Shown piece after piece: positions 52,874 to 60,824 of a stretch of 64,000 nucleotides of DNA. The translations under genes were made by a program, and so were the position numbers. The notes beneath the pieces were generated by a model. The model saw only the letters and a program-made list of their open reading frames with translations. It did not search any database and had not been told where the DNA came from. Where the stretch lies: contig CAVPNX010000027.1 of the NCBI GenBank assembly GCA_963706885.1, positions 124,001 to 188,000 of the forward strand, read 5' to 3'. The DNA is from Prado023 sp963706885. GTDB taxonomy: Bacteria > Actinomycetota > Actinomycetes > S36-B12 > CAIYMF01. Within the stretch, counting starts at the first letter, position 1, and each line of letters starts with the position of its first letter.

Positions 52874-53257
52874 ATGGCGCCTACGGTAGTCCGGCACACG
52901 AAAGGACCCCTGGCTCGACTCGGAGCTGGGTTCGTCATTGTTCTCGTGCTGGGCTTGGCTGTGGCTGCCTGTTCACGGGCGTCCAGTCTGGTTCGCTCGG
53001 ACAGCCCACCTCACCTCGTGGCCGACGAGGCCTTCGCCCTCGTCGTCGCCGGACGGACCACCGCCCAAGTGGAGGCTGACTTGGGTGTCCCGGTGAGGAC
53101 CGTCACGAGCCTGGCCGAGGGTTACGCCTGGCCCGAACCCACGGTCGTCTGCTGGTACTACTCGGCCGCGGACCTCATCCGCGAGTTCCAGGTGTGCTTC
53201 ATCGCCGATCAGGTCGTGAGTTGGGGTTCGTACGTCCCGGGTCAAGAGGAGCGATGA
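52874..53257 (+). CDS. Small lipoprotein, possibly BamE/SmpA-like fold
   Basis: A 127-residue lipoprotein: basic start, hydrophobic core F-V-I-V-L-V-L-G-L-A-V and lipobox A-V-A-A-C. The mature part has A-G-R-T-T-A-Q-V-E-A-D-L-G-V-P, which resembles the G-M-T-x-x-x-V-x-x-x-L-G-x-P helix of BamE-type domains, and two later Cys residues (V-V-C-W-Y-Y and Q-V-C-F). The fold guess is tentative. Its stop overlaps the ATG of the sulfatase gene (ATGA), so the two were made together before the sulfatase was broken. Confidence 0.75.
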   Translation: MAPTVVRHTKGPLARLGAGFVIVLVLGLAVAACSRASSLVRSDSPPHLVADEAFALVVAGRTTAQVEADLGVPVRTVTSLAEGYAWPEPTVVCWYYSAADLIREFQVCFIADQVVSWGSYVPGQEER

Positions 53258-53367
53258 TGATGAGCCGTCGCGTGTTCGCACGTCTGGTCGCCGTGGTCCT
53301 GTTGGCTGCGGCGCTCCCGCTCTCGCCGCGGCCGGTCCTGACGGCCGCCGCGGCGTCCTTGTTTTCT

Positions 53368-53852
53368 GATGACTTCTCCTCTGGTGGGTTTGGGGCTTGG
53401 GGTGGGGTCTCCAACCTGACTATCGACGCGGGGAGGGGTGGGGCTTCGCCGCCGAGCGTGCGGGCGCAACCGGCGTCGGTTCCGGCGTTCGCCTACAAGG
53501 TGTTGCCCTCGACGTTGAGCACGGTGTGCATGGCGATGAGCGTGAATGTGGCGTCGGTGGGTTCGGGTCCGGTCCTGCTGCGGTTGCGGACGGCGACCAA
53601 TGGGCCGGTGTCGCGGGTGTTCTTGACTTCGTCGGGGGTTCTGTCGTTACGCGCGGATGCGTCGGGGGCGGTGAAGAGCTCGGGGGTGTCGGTGGGGAGC
53701 GGGTGGCACAAGGTGGAGTTGTGCGGGACGGTCGGCACGGCCGGGGCGTGGGACCTCTACCGCGATGGTGTGAAGATCGTGAGCGCGTGGGTGACCAACA
53801 CGGGCACGACCCCGGTGGGGCGGGTCGAGATCGGTGACAACGCTGCGAAGAC
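53368..53852 (+). repeat. 485-bp direct repeat, copy 1 (LamG-like module)
   Basis: This segment recurs exactly 840 bp downstream (54208-54692). I find one difference: G at 53486 versus A at 54326. The copy 1 module continues intact for about 28 more bp; copy 2 is cut by the insertion. Confidence 0.9.
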
Positions 53853-54207
53853 GTTCACCCTCAACATCGACGACGTCTCGGTTACCAATACCCATGCTGC
53901 TGTCGATGTGGATCCGCCGACGATCCCTGGTAAGCCACATGGCACCAGTTCCTCGCCTGGCACGATCTCGATCAGTTGGGCGGCCTCGCAGGATGCCTCG
54001 CCGCCGATCACCTACCGCGTCTACCGTGACGAGGCGCCGACCATTGCCGGAACCACGACCTCCACGAGCTTCACCGATGTCGGCTTGGAATCGGGGTCTT
54101 CCCACACATACCGCGTCGATGCCGTCGACGCCCGGAGCAACCCTGCGAGCGCCAAGAGTCCGATGTCGGACACCATCATCGTGACGTCGTCCCAGACGGT
54201 TTTCGCC

Positions 54208-54692
54208 GATGACTTCTCCTCTGGTGGGTTTGGGGCTTGGGGTGGGGTCTCCAACCTGACTATCGACGCGGGGAGGGGTGGGGCTTCGCCGCCGAGCGTG
54301 CGGGCGCAACCGGCGTCGGTTCCGGCATTCGCCTACAAGGTGTTGCCCTCGACGTTGAGCACGGTGTGCATGGCGATGAGCGTGAATGTGGCGTCGGTGG
54401 GTTCGGGTCCGGTCCTGCTGCGGTTGCGGACGGCGACCAATGGGCCGGTGTCGCGGGTGTTCTTGACTTCGTCGGGGGTTCTGTCGTTACGCGCGGATGC
54501 GTCGGGGGCGGTGAAGAGCTCGGGGGTGTCGGTGGGGAGCGGGTGGCACAAGGTGGAGTTGTGCGGGACGGTCGGCACGGCCGGGGCGTGGGACCTCTAC
54601 CGCGATGGTGTGAAGATCGTGAGCGCGTGGGTGACCAACACGGGCACGACCCCGGTGGGGCGGGTCGAGATCGGTGACAACGCTGCGAAGAC
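54208..54692 (+). repeat. 485-bp direct repeat, copy 2 (LamG-like module, interrupted)
   Basis: Copy of 53368-53852 with one mismatch. Its end coincides with the insertion point of the outer IS256-type element; the missing end of the module lies at 59274 onward. Confidence 0.9.
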
Positions 54693-54745
54693 GGGGGTGT
54701 CAGGTTGTCTGTGTAAGGGGTCCTTCCTGATTGAAGGAGTTCACT

Positions 54746-55468
54746 GTGCGCATGACGACTGATGAGAAGAAGATTGTGTCGCCGGCTCGGGAGTTGCGTC
54801 TGGAGTTGTTTTCCGACGCGGTGCTTGATGAGTTGATGACTCGGGTCGATGACCGTGGGGTGTCGCTGACTGGCGATGGCGGGTTCCTCCCGGAGTTGGT
54901 CAAGGCGGTGTTGGAGCGGGGCCAGGGCGTGGAGCTCACGCAGCATCTGGGTTACGAACGGGGCGACCCGGCTGGGGCGGGGTCGGGGAACTCCCGCAAT
55001 GGCACCACCCCGAAGACGATCAGCACCGAGATCGGCGACGTCGCCTTGGATCAGCCCCGGGACCGCAATTCGACGTTCGCCTCGGTGCTGGTGCCCAAGG
55101 GTGCCCGCCGCTTGGGCGGGTTGGACGACATGATCATCAGCCTGTACGCGGGCGGGATGACGATCCGCGACATCGCCCATCACCTGGAATCCACCCTAGG
55201 CACGGAGCTGTCCCACGAGACGATCAGCAAGGTCACTGAGGCGGTGGCTGAGGAGGTCGCGGCGTGGCAGTCGAGGCCGTTGGAGGCGTTCTACCCGGTG
55301 ATCTACCTCGACGCCCTGGTGGTCAAGATCCGCGACGGGGCGCACGTGGCCAACCGCTCGGCGCATATCGCGGTCGGGGTCGATATGGACGGTGTCAAGC
55401 ACGTTCTGGGGATCTGGATCCAGGCCACAGAGGGCGCGAAGTTCTGGGCGTCGGTATGTGCCCAGCTG
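54746..55468 (+). pseudogene. IS256-family transposase of copy A, N-terminal piece
   Basis: GTG at 54746 behind AAGGAG (ATG at 54752 is an alternative). The ~240 residues are the same as the start of the intact transposase in the inner copy and contain the first catalytic Asp (V-I-Y-L-D-A-L-V-V-K). It is cut after C-A-Q-L-A by the inner, inverted copy. Confidence 0.9.
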
Positions 55469-55476
55469 GCCAACCG

Positions 55477-56926
55477 GAGCTTGTCAAGTTGTTTGTGTAA
55501 GTGATCGTTTTCGGGGTGGGTCAGAGGTAGGCGTTGATGCGGTCTGAGTAGATCAGGGAGAGTTCGCCGAGGGCGGCTTTCCAGCCCTGGGTGACAGATT
55601 GCTCGACGAGTCGCCCGGAGGCCTTGCGGGGTTGGCCTTTCGGGGTCCCTTGCTCCTTGGCGCGCTCTCGGGCGCGTTTGTCTTCGATGTTCATGATCGC
55701 CAGCCAGAGCAGCTTGACCGCGGCGGCGTCGTTGGGGAAGTGGCCGCGGTTCTTGATGATCTTGCGCAGCTGGTAGTTCAAGGATTCGATGCTGTTGGTC
55801 GTGTAGATCACCTTGCGGACCGCGGGCCCGAAGGCCAGGAACGGGGTGAACCGCTCCCACGCGTTCTCCCAACTCGCGACCGCCGACGGGTACTTCTTCC
55901 CCAGGGTGGAGTTGGTGAACGCCTCGAGGGCGGCCAGGGCGGCGTCCTCGTCGGGGGCGGTGTAGATCGGGCGCAGCGCCGCGGCGACGGCCTTGCGGTC
56001 GGTGTAGGACACGAACCGCATCGAGGCCCTAATCAGGTGCACCGTGCACGTCTGAACCAGGGCGTTGGACCAGGTCGCGGCCACGGCCTCGGGGAACCCG
56101 GTCAGCCCGTCGCAGCAGACGATCAACACGTCCTGCACGCCGCGGTTGGCCAGCTGGGCACATACCGACGCCCAGAACTTCGCGCCCTCTGTGGCCTGGA
56201 TCCAGATCCCCAGAACGTGCTTGACACCGTCCATATCGACCCCGACCGCGATATGCGCCGAGCGGTTGGCCACGTGCGCCCCGTCGCGGATCTTGACCAC
56301 CAGGGCGTCGAGGTAGATCACCGGGTAGAACGCCTCCAACGGCCTCGACTGCCACGCCGCGACCTCCTCAGCCACCGCCTCAGTGACCTTGCTGATCGTC
56401 TCGTGGGACAGCTCCGTGCCTAGGGTGGATTCCAGGTGATGGGCGATGTCGCGGATCGTCATCCCGCCCGCGTACAGGCTGATGATCATGTCGTCCAACC
56501 CGCCCAAGCGGCGGGCACCCTTGGGCACCAGCACCGAGGCGAACGTCGAATTGCGGTCCCGGGGCTGATCCAAGGCGACGTCGCCGATCTCGGTGCTGAT
56601 CGTCTTCGGGGTGGTGCCATTGCGGGAGTTCCCCGACCCCGCCCCAGCCGGGTCGCCCCGTTCGTAACCCAGATGCTGCGTGAGCTCCACGCCCTGGCCC
56701 CGCTCCAACACCGCCTTGACCAACTCCGGGAGGAACCCGCCATCGCCAGTCAGCGACACCCCACGGTCATCGACCCGAGTCATCAACTCATCAAGCACCG
56801 CGTCGGAAAACAACTCCAGACGCAACTCCCGAGCCGGCGACACAATCTTCTTCTCATCAGTCGTCATGCGCACAGTGAACTCCTTCAATCAGGAAGGACC
56901 CCTTACACAGACAACCTGACACCCCC
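55477..56926 (-). mobile_element. Inner, complete IS256-family element (copy B), 1450 bp, inverted
   Basis: Same terminal sequences as copy A in opposite orientation, and an 8-bp target duplication GCCAACCG at 55469-55476 and 56927-56934. It lies within the transposase gene of copy A. Its own transposase is intact, so this is the copy able to move. Confidence 0.95.
55521..56873 (-). CDS. IS256-family transposase (intact, copy B)
   Basis: A ~450-residue DDE transposase. The three catalytic residues lie in V-I-Y-L-D-A-L-V (Asp), V-C-C-D-G-L-T-G-F-P-E-A-V (Asp) and E-N-A-W-E-R-F-T-P-F (Glu); T-N-S-I-E-S-L-N-Y-Q-L-R-K is the family's C-terminal signature. GTG at 56873 has AAGGAG 6 nt upstream; a TTG at 56888 is open but less likely. 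It cuts and pastes or copies its own 1450-bp element via a circular intermediate, as known for IS256. Confidence 0.95.
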   Translation of the reverse strand: MRMTTDEKKIVSPARELRLELFSDAVLDELMTRVDDRGVSLTGDGGFLPELVKAVLERGQGVELTQHLGYERGDPAGAGSGNSRNGTTPKTISTEIGDVALDQPRDRNSTFASVLVPKGARRLGGLDDMIISLYAGGMTIRDIAHHLESTLGTELSHETISKVTEAVAEEVAAWQSRPLEAFYPVIYLDALVVKIRDGAHVANRSAHIAVGVDMDGVKHVLGIWIQATEGAKFWASVCAQLANRGVQDVLIVCCDGLTGFPEAVAATWSNALVQTCTVHLIRASMRFVSYTDRKAVAAALRPIYTAPDEDAALAALEAFTNSTLGKKYPSAVASWENAWERFTPFLAFGPAVRKVIYTTNSIESLNYQLRKIIKNRGHFPNDAAAVKLLWLAIMNIEDKRARERAKEQGTPKGQPRKASGRLVEQSVTQGWKAALGELSLIYSDRINAYL

Positions 56927-56934
56927 GCCAACCG

Positions 56935-57044
56935 CGGCGTGCAGGACGTGTTGATCGTCTGCTGCGACGGGCTGACCGGGTTCCCCGAGGCCGTGGCCGC
57001 GACCTGGTCCAACGCCCTGGTTCAGACGTGCACGGTGCACCTGA
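56935..57044 (+). pseudogene. IS256-family transposase of copy A, middle piece
   Basis: The fragment encodes G-V-Q-D-V-L-I-V-C-C-D-G-L-T-G-F-P-E through V-H-L-I, continuing copy A after the inner element and holding the second catalytic Asp. It is cut by the IS1380-type element. Confidence 0.9.
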
Positions 57045-57048
57045 TTAG

Positions 57049-58707
57049 CCTCCCTCTTTCACGCGGAGGGCGTTGTGTTGGACTGAGTGTCCGGTTTGCC
57101 GGTTTCGGGGTTGTGTTCGTCGGGGTGGGCATGCTGGTGTCCCGGCTGGGGCCGGGAGGGGCGGTTCGGGTCCTCGGGGTCGGGCGCGGTGGCGCGGTGG
57201 GTCAGGCGAAGGCCGCGCGTATTCGGTGGAACCCTCTGGCGATCTGGGCAGCCCAGCGCCAGCTTTGATCGAGGCGTAGGTGGGTGCGTCGGGCTCCGCG
57301 GGTGATCCGGGCGGCGACGTGCAGGACGCGGTAGCGGAAGGCGTGGATCTCGCAGCGGGCCAACACCGGGGTGTCGGCGAAGGCGATCAGTTGGGTCCAG
57401 GTGATCAGGTCGGTGGCGGTGAGCACGGTCTCCAACCAAGCGGCGTTGGTGGCTTCGGCATGACAGGGCAGGTTCCGTAGGCCGGTGGCCTTGGCCTCCC
57501 GGATCCGGTCCTCGACGCGGGCGTGCTGGCGGTGGCGCAGCTCCAGCCCTGCGGCCTGCCCGGAGATGAGACCTGGCGCGGTATTGGTCAGGACCGCGGT
57601 GATCCGGTGCCCGTCGAGGTCGGTGAACGTCAACTGGGCGCCCGGGTGGGGGCGTTCCTTGCGCAGGATCAGCCTCGACCCCGGTGGCCAGCCCCGAAGG
57701 TCGATCATGCCGGTGGCCTCGAACACCCAGGCCCCTTCCCTGAGGTGCTCATCGCTCTGGATCGCCGGGTCCCAGCAGCCCTCGGGGATCAGGTCCACGA
57801 TCCGGCGGATCCGGGAGTCGATCGGGAATCCGAACGAGAAGTCGACCCCGCGGGCCACGCACGCGTCAGCGAACTTGTGGGTCGCCCCGGCGGAGTCCGA
57901 GCGGGCCAGCACCCGCGGTGAGTCCGGATCACCGGGCGTTGGGCGGAACCCGGCGGGCAGCTGCGCCAGGGCCAGATCCAGCACGGTGATGTGATCCTTT
58001 GCCGTGTTCGACCCGGCGTTGCCCGCGCGCAGGATCCCGGCCAGGGCCTCCCCACCGGCGACCTCGGGGCGATCCAGGAAACACAGCAGCGGGTGGAACC
58101 CAAAGGTGTGCTTCCACGTCGGCGCAGCCGCCTCCTTCTCCGAATGCGCGATCGTGATGGTGGCATCGAAGTCCAGGCGCAGCTCCGACCCGGGGGCCGG
58201 TGCAGCGCCCGCGGCCCATGCCCGCGCCCGTGCGGCGGCACGAGCCTCACGAACTCCCTCGAGGTGGTCAGCGTCGATGCGGTCCAACACTCGCCAGGTG
58301 GTCGGCATCGAGGCCACCAGGCCAAACAAGTCCCGCCGATCACCCAGGACCGCGATCCCCGACACGCAGTCTGCCCCGTCAGCAACCGCGCACGCCAGAT
58401 CGGTAAACACCCGGCCCGGAGCATGCACCGGCACACCCTTGTACGTGTCCAGCAGCGCAGTGGTGACCCCATCGGCCAAGCCGGTGGACTCGGCCATCTC
58501 CCGCAGCATCCCGACCCCGGCGTGGGACACCACACCCCGCCCATCAGCGCTGACCTTGACCCGCGGCACACCCTTGTTACGCTTCACTTCGAGAGTGCCT
58601 CTTCTGCTCGTGGAAAACGGACTGTCGCAAGCCCAGTTTCCCCCACAGAACAGGCACTTTCGCTTATCCCGGCACCAACTCAACCCACGCGCCGTGAAAC
58701 ACCCGGG
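57049..58707 (-). mobile_element. IS1380-family element, 1659 bp, inserted in copy A
   Basis: Ends read inwards: CCTCCCTCTTTCACG and CCCGGGTGTTTCACG, sharing CC...T.TTTCACG. A 4-bp target duplication TTAG flanks it (57045-57048 and 58708-58711); the uninterrupted sequence in copy B confirms the site. Length and 4-bp duplication fit the IS1380 family. Confidence 0.92.
57202..58587 (-). CDS. IS1380-family transposase
   Basis: A ~461-residue transposase, intact. The start region D-G-R-G-V-V-S-H-A-G-V-G-M-L-R-E-M-A is the family's usual N terminus. Probable catalytic residues: Asp in L-R-L-D-F-D-A-T-I, Asp in L-A-R-S-D-S-A-G-A and Glu in V-E-D-R-I-R-E-A-K. The GTG at 58587 (V-K-R-N-K-G-V-P-R-V-K-V) follows AGAGG; the open frame further upstream reaches the element end and is unlikely to be translated. 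Confidence 0.93.
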   Translation of the reverse strand: MKRNKGVPRVKVSADGRGVVSHAGVGMLREMAESTGLADGVTTALLDTYKGVPVHAPGRVFTDLACAVADGADCVSGIAVLGDRRDLFGLVASMPTTWRVLDRIDADHLEGVREARAAARARAWAAGAAPAPGSELRLDFDATITIAHSEKEAAAPTWKHTFGFHPLLCFLDRPEVAGGEALAGILRAGNAGSNTAKDHITVLDLALAQLPAGFRPTPGDPDSPRVLARSDSAGATHKFADACVARGVDFSFGFPIDSRIRRIVDLIPEGCWDPAIQSDEHLREGAWVFEATGMIDLRGWPPGSRLILRKERPHPGAQLTFTDLDGHRITAVLTNTAPGLISGQAAGLELRHRQHARVEDRIREAKATGLRNLPCHAEATNAAWLETVLTATDLITWTQLIAFADTPVLARCEIHAFRYRVLHVAARITRGARRTHLRLDQSWRWAAQIARGFHRIRAAFA

Positions 58708-58711
58708 TTAG

Positions 58712-59221
58712 GGCCTCGATGCGGTTCGTGTCCTACACCGACCGCAAGGCCGTCGCCGCGGCGCTGCGCCCGATCTACACCGCCCCCGACGAGGACGCCG
58801 CCCTGGCCGCCCTCGAGGCGTTCACCAACTCCACCCTGGGGAAGAAGTACCCGTCGGCGGTCGCGAGTTGGGAGAACGCGTGGGAGCGGTTCACCCCGTT
58901 CCTGGCCTTCGGGCCCGCGGTCCGCAAGGTGATCTACACGACCAACAGCATCGAATCCTTGAACTACCAGCTGCGCAAGATCATCAAGAACCGCGGCCAC
59001 TTCCCCAACGACGCCGCCGCGGTCAAGCTGCTCTGGCTGGCGATCATGAACATCGAAGACAAACGCGCCCGAGAGCGCGCCAAGGAGCAAGGGACCCCGA
59101 AAGGCCAACCCCGCAAGGCCTCCGGGCGACTCGTCGAGGCAATCTGTCACCCAGGGCTGGAAAGCCGCCCTCGAGCGAACTCTCCCTGATCTACTCAGAC
59201 CGCATCAACGCCTACCTCTGA
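58712..59221 (+). pseudogene. IS256-family transposase of copy A, C-terminal piece with two frameshifts
   Basis: It continues copy A from the helix S-M-R-F-V-S-Y-T-D-R-K to the end, including E-N-A-W-E-R-F. Compared with copy B, one extra base near 59140 and one near 59174 disturb the frame before the stop at 59221. These are the only length differences between the copies that I can find. Confidence 0.88.
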
Positions 59222-59273
59222 CCCACCCCGAAAACGATCACTTACACAAACAACTTGACAAGCTCGCGAAGAC

Positions 59274-60639
59274 GTTCACCCTCAACATCGACGAAGTCTC
59301 GGTCCGGAGTCCGGCGGTGAGCCCGTCGCAGGCGCCCAACGTGCTCATCGTCTTGACCGATGACCAGAGGGCGAGCGATACGGTGCTGCCGGACGTGATG
59401 CCAAAGCTGCGCAAGTGGCTCAAGGACGGCGGCCGCGAATACACGAACTTCTTCGGTACGACGCCGCTGTGTTGCCCGGACAGGTCGGTGATCCTGTCCG
59501 GGCGCTACGCCCACAACACAGGGGTGCGGACCAATGTCGACACCGTCAACCTCGATCAGCGGCTCACTATGGAACGGCTGCTTGACGCGAACGGCTATGA
59601 GACCGCCTACGTTGGCAAGTTCCTCAACGACTGGAACGTCAACAGCGCCCCCCCGTACTTCGACCACCGTTCGCTTGTCGGGGGCGGGTACGTCGACCAG
59701 TACTGGAACATCGACGGTGTTGGGAGAACCTATCCGGACTACACGACCGATTTCATCGGGCAGCGCGCCGTGTACTACCTCGATCAGTTCGAGGCGGCCG
59801 ACGCCCAGCCCTGGATGATGATGCTGGGCACTCCGGCGCCCCACAACCCGTGGACCCCGGCTGCCAAGTATGCGAGCGCCAAGGTCGGGACCTGGGCGGG
59901 CAACCCCGCCACCGCGGAAACGGACTGCTCCGACAAGCCCCCGTGGGTGCAGGCGAGGAACTTCTCCCTTGCTCAGGCGGAGGCTGTTCGGGTGCCCCAG
60001 TTGCGTACGCTGATGTCGGTCGACGACATGGTCGACACGGTGATGACACGGCTGGAGGCACTCGGAGAGTTGTCCAACACCCTCGTGATCTACACCTCGG
60101 ACAACGGGTACTTGTGGGGTGAGCACCGACTCGGCGGCGACTACGGCCTGGCCGCGCAGAAACGCTACCCCTACACCGAGTCCGTGCAGCTGCCGCTGTA
60201 CGTCCGGTGGGACGGGAAGGTGCCCGCCGGAACCTTGGACGCACGCCTCAGTGGGACGGTGGACCTTGCCGCGACCGTCCTCGCGGCTGCAGGGATCGCG
60301 CCGGACTACGCACTTGATGGCCGCTCGGTGATCTCCGGAGTGGCGCGGGACCGGATCCTCCTCGAGTACTGGCTGGACCCGGGTGACAGTTCGATTCCCA
60401 CCTGGGTCTCGACCCGGACGAACACCCTGCAGTTCGTGGAGTATTACGACACCCTCGGGGCCGTCACGTTCCGCGAGTACTACGACCTGAGTACGGATCC
60501 CTGGCAGTTGGTGAACCTGATGAACGACGCTAACCCGGTCAATCCCGACGTAGGCCCACTCGTAACCCAAGTCCGCAGCGACGCCGCCTGCTCCGGAACG
60601 ACGGAGACGGTGCCGACACCGGCAAGACCCTGCCCATGA
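59274..60639 (+). pseudogene. Secreted modular sulfatase, 3' part with the catalytic domain
   Basis: It resumes in the same frame as the 5' part (F-T-L-N-I-D-E-V-S-V) and enters a sulfatase domain: P-N-V-L-I-V-L-T-D-D-Q-R (metal-binding Asp pair), P-L-C-C-P-D-R-S-V-I-L-S-G-R-Y-A-H-N-T-G-V with the C-x-P-x-R motif whose first Cys is converted to formylglycine, M-L-G-T-P-A-P-H-N-P-W and Y-T-S-D-N-G-Y-L-W-G-E-H-R-L-G-G. All needed catalytic motifs are present. No signal peptide precedes it, so even if a GTG such as 59317 were used the product would not be exported. The class is like polysaccharide or N-acetylglucosamine-6-sulfatases. Confidence 0.88.
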
Positions 60640-60824
60640 GGACGCTCGGTGGCTGCGCGCGACTGACCGCGTGTGGCTCTGTCGGACGGACGCAAGGGCT
60701 GAGCCACGGGTGAAACCCGCTCCAGGGCAGCCCGGCGGGCCAGATCACCGCGGATCCCTGCTATCGGGCCGCGACCTCAAGCCCCGTGGTCTGTAGCGGT
60801 CGGCGAACACCACCGGACCCTGAG

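Larger units (their letters stand above)
53254..54692 (+). pseudogene. Secreted modular sulfatase, 5' part (interrupted by insertion sequences)
   Basis: The ATG at 53254 starts a signal peptide, then a ~165-residue beta-sandwich (LamG-like) module beginning F-S-D-D-F-S-S-G-G-F-G-A-W and ending N-I-D-D-V-S-V, a fibronectin type III domain (P-P-T-I-P-G-K-P...Y-R-V-Y-R-D), and a second, almost identical module. The second module stops at G-D-N-A-A-K where an IS256-type element begins. The gene resumes at 59274; joined at the 8-bp target duplication the frame is intact for 934 codons, ending in the sulfatase domain. As it stands the product lacks its enzyme. Confidence 0.85.
54693..59265 (+). mobile_element. 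Outer IS256-family element (copy A), itself carrying two other insertions
   Basis: Ends: GGGGGTGTCAGGTTGT at the left; the right end read inwards is GAGCTTGTCAAGTTGT, an imperfect ~30-bp inverted repeat. An 8-bp target duplication GCGAAGAC flanks it (54685-54692 and 59266-59273). Subtracting the inner element plus its duplication (1450+8) and the IS1380-type element plus its duplication (1659+4) from 4573 leaves 1452 bp, exactly the 1450 bp of the intact inner copy plus the two single-base insertions seen near 59140 and 59174. Its transposase is in three pieces and inactive. Confidence 0.93.

Noticed and set aside
54693..59265. Misassembly as the cause of the nested transposons
   Set aside because: Correct target duplications at all three insertions and exact length accounting would not arise from a random misjoin.
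59242..60570. 442-codon open frame on the minus strand
   Set aside because: Antisense to the sulfatase catalytic domain, which has clear motifs on the plus strand.
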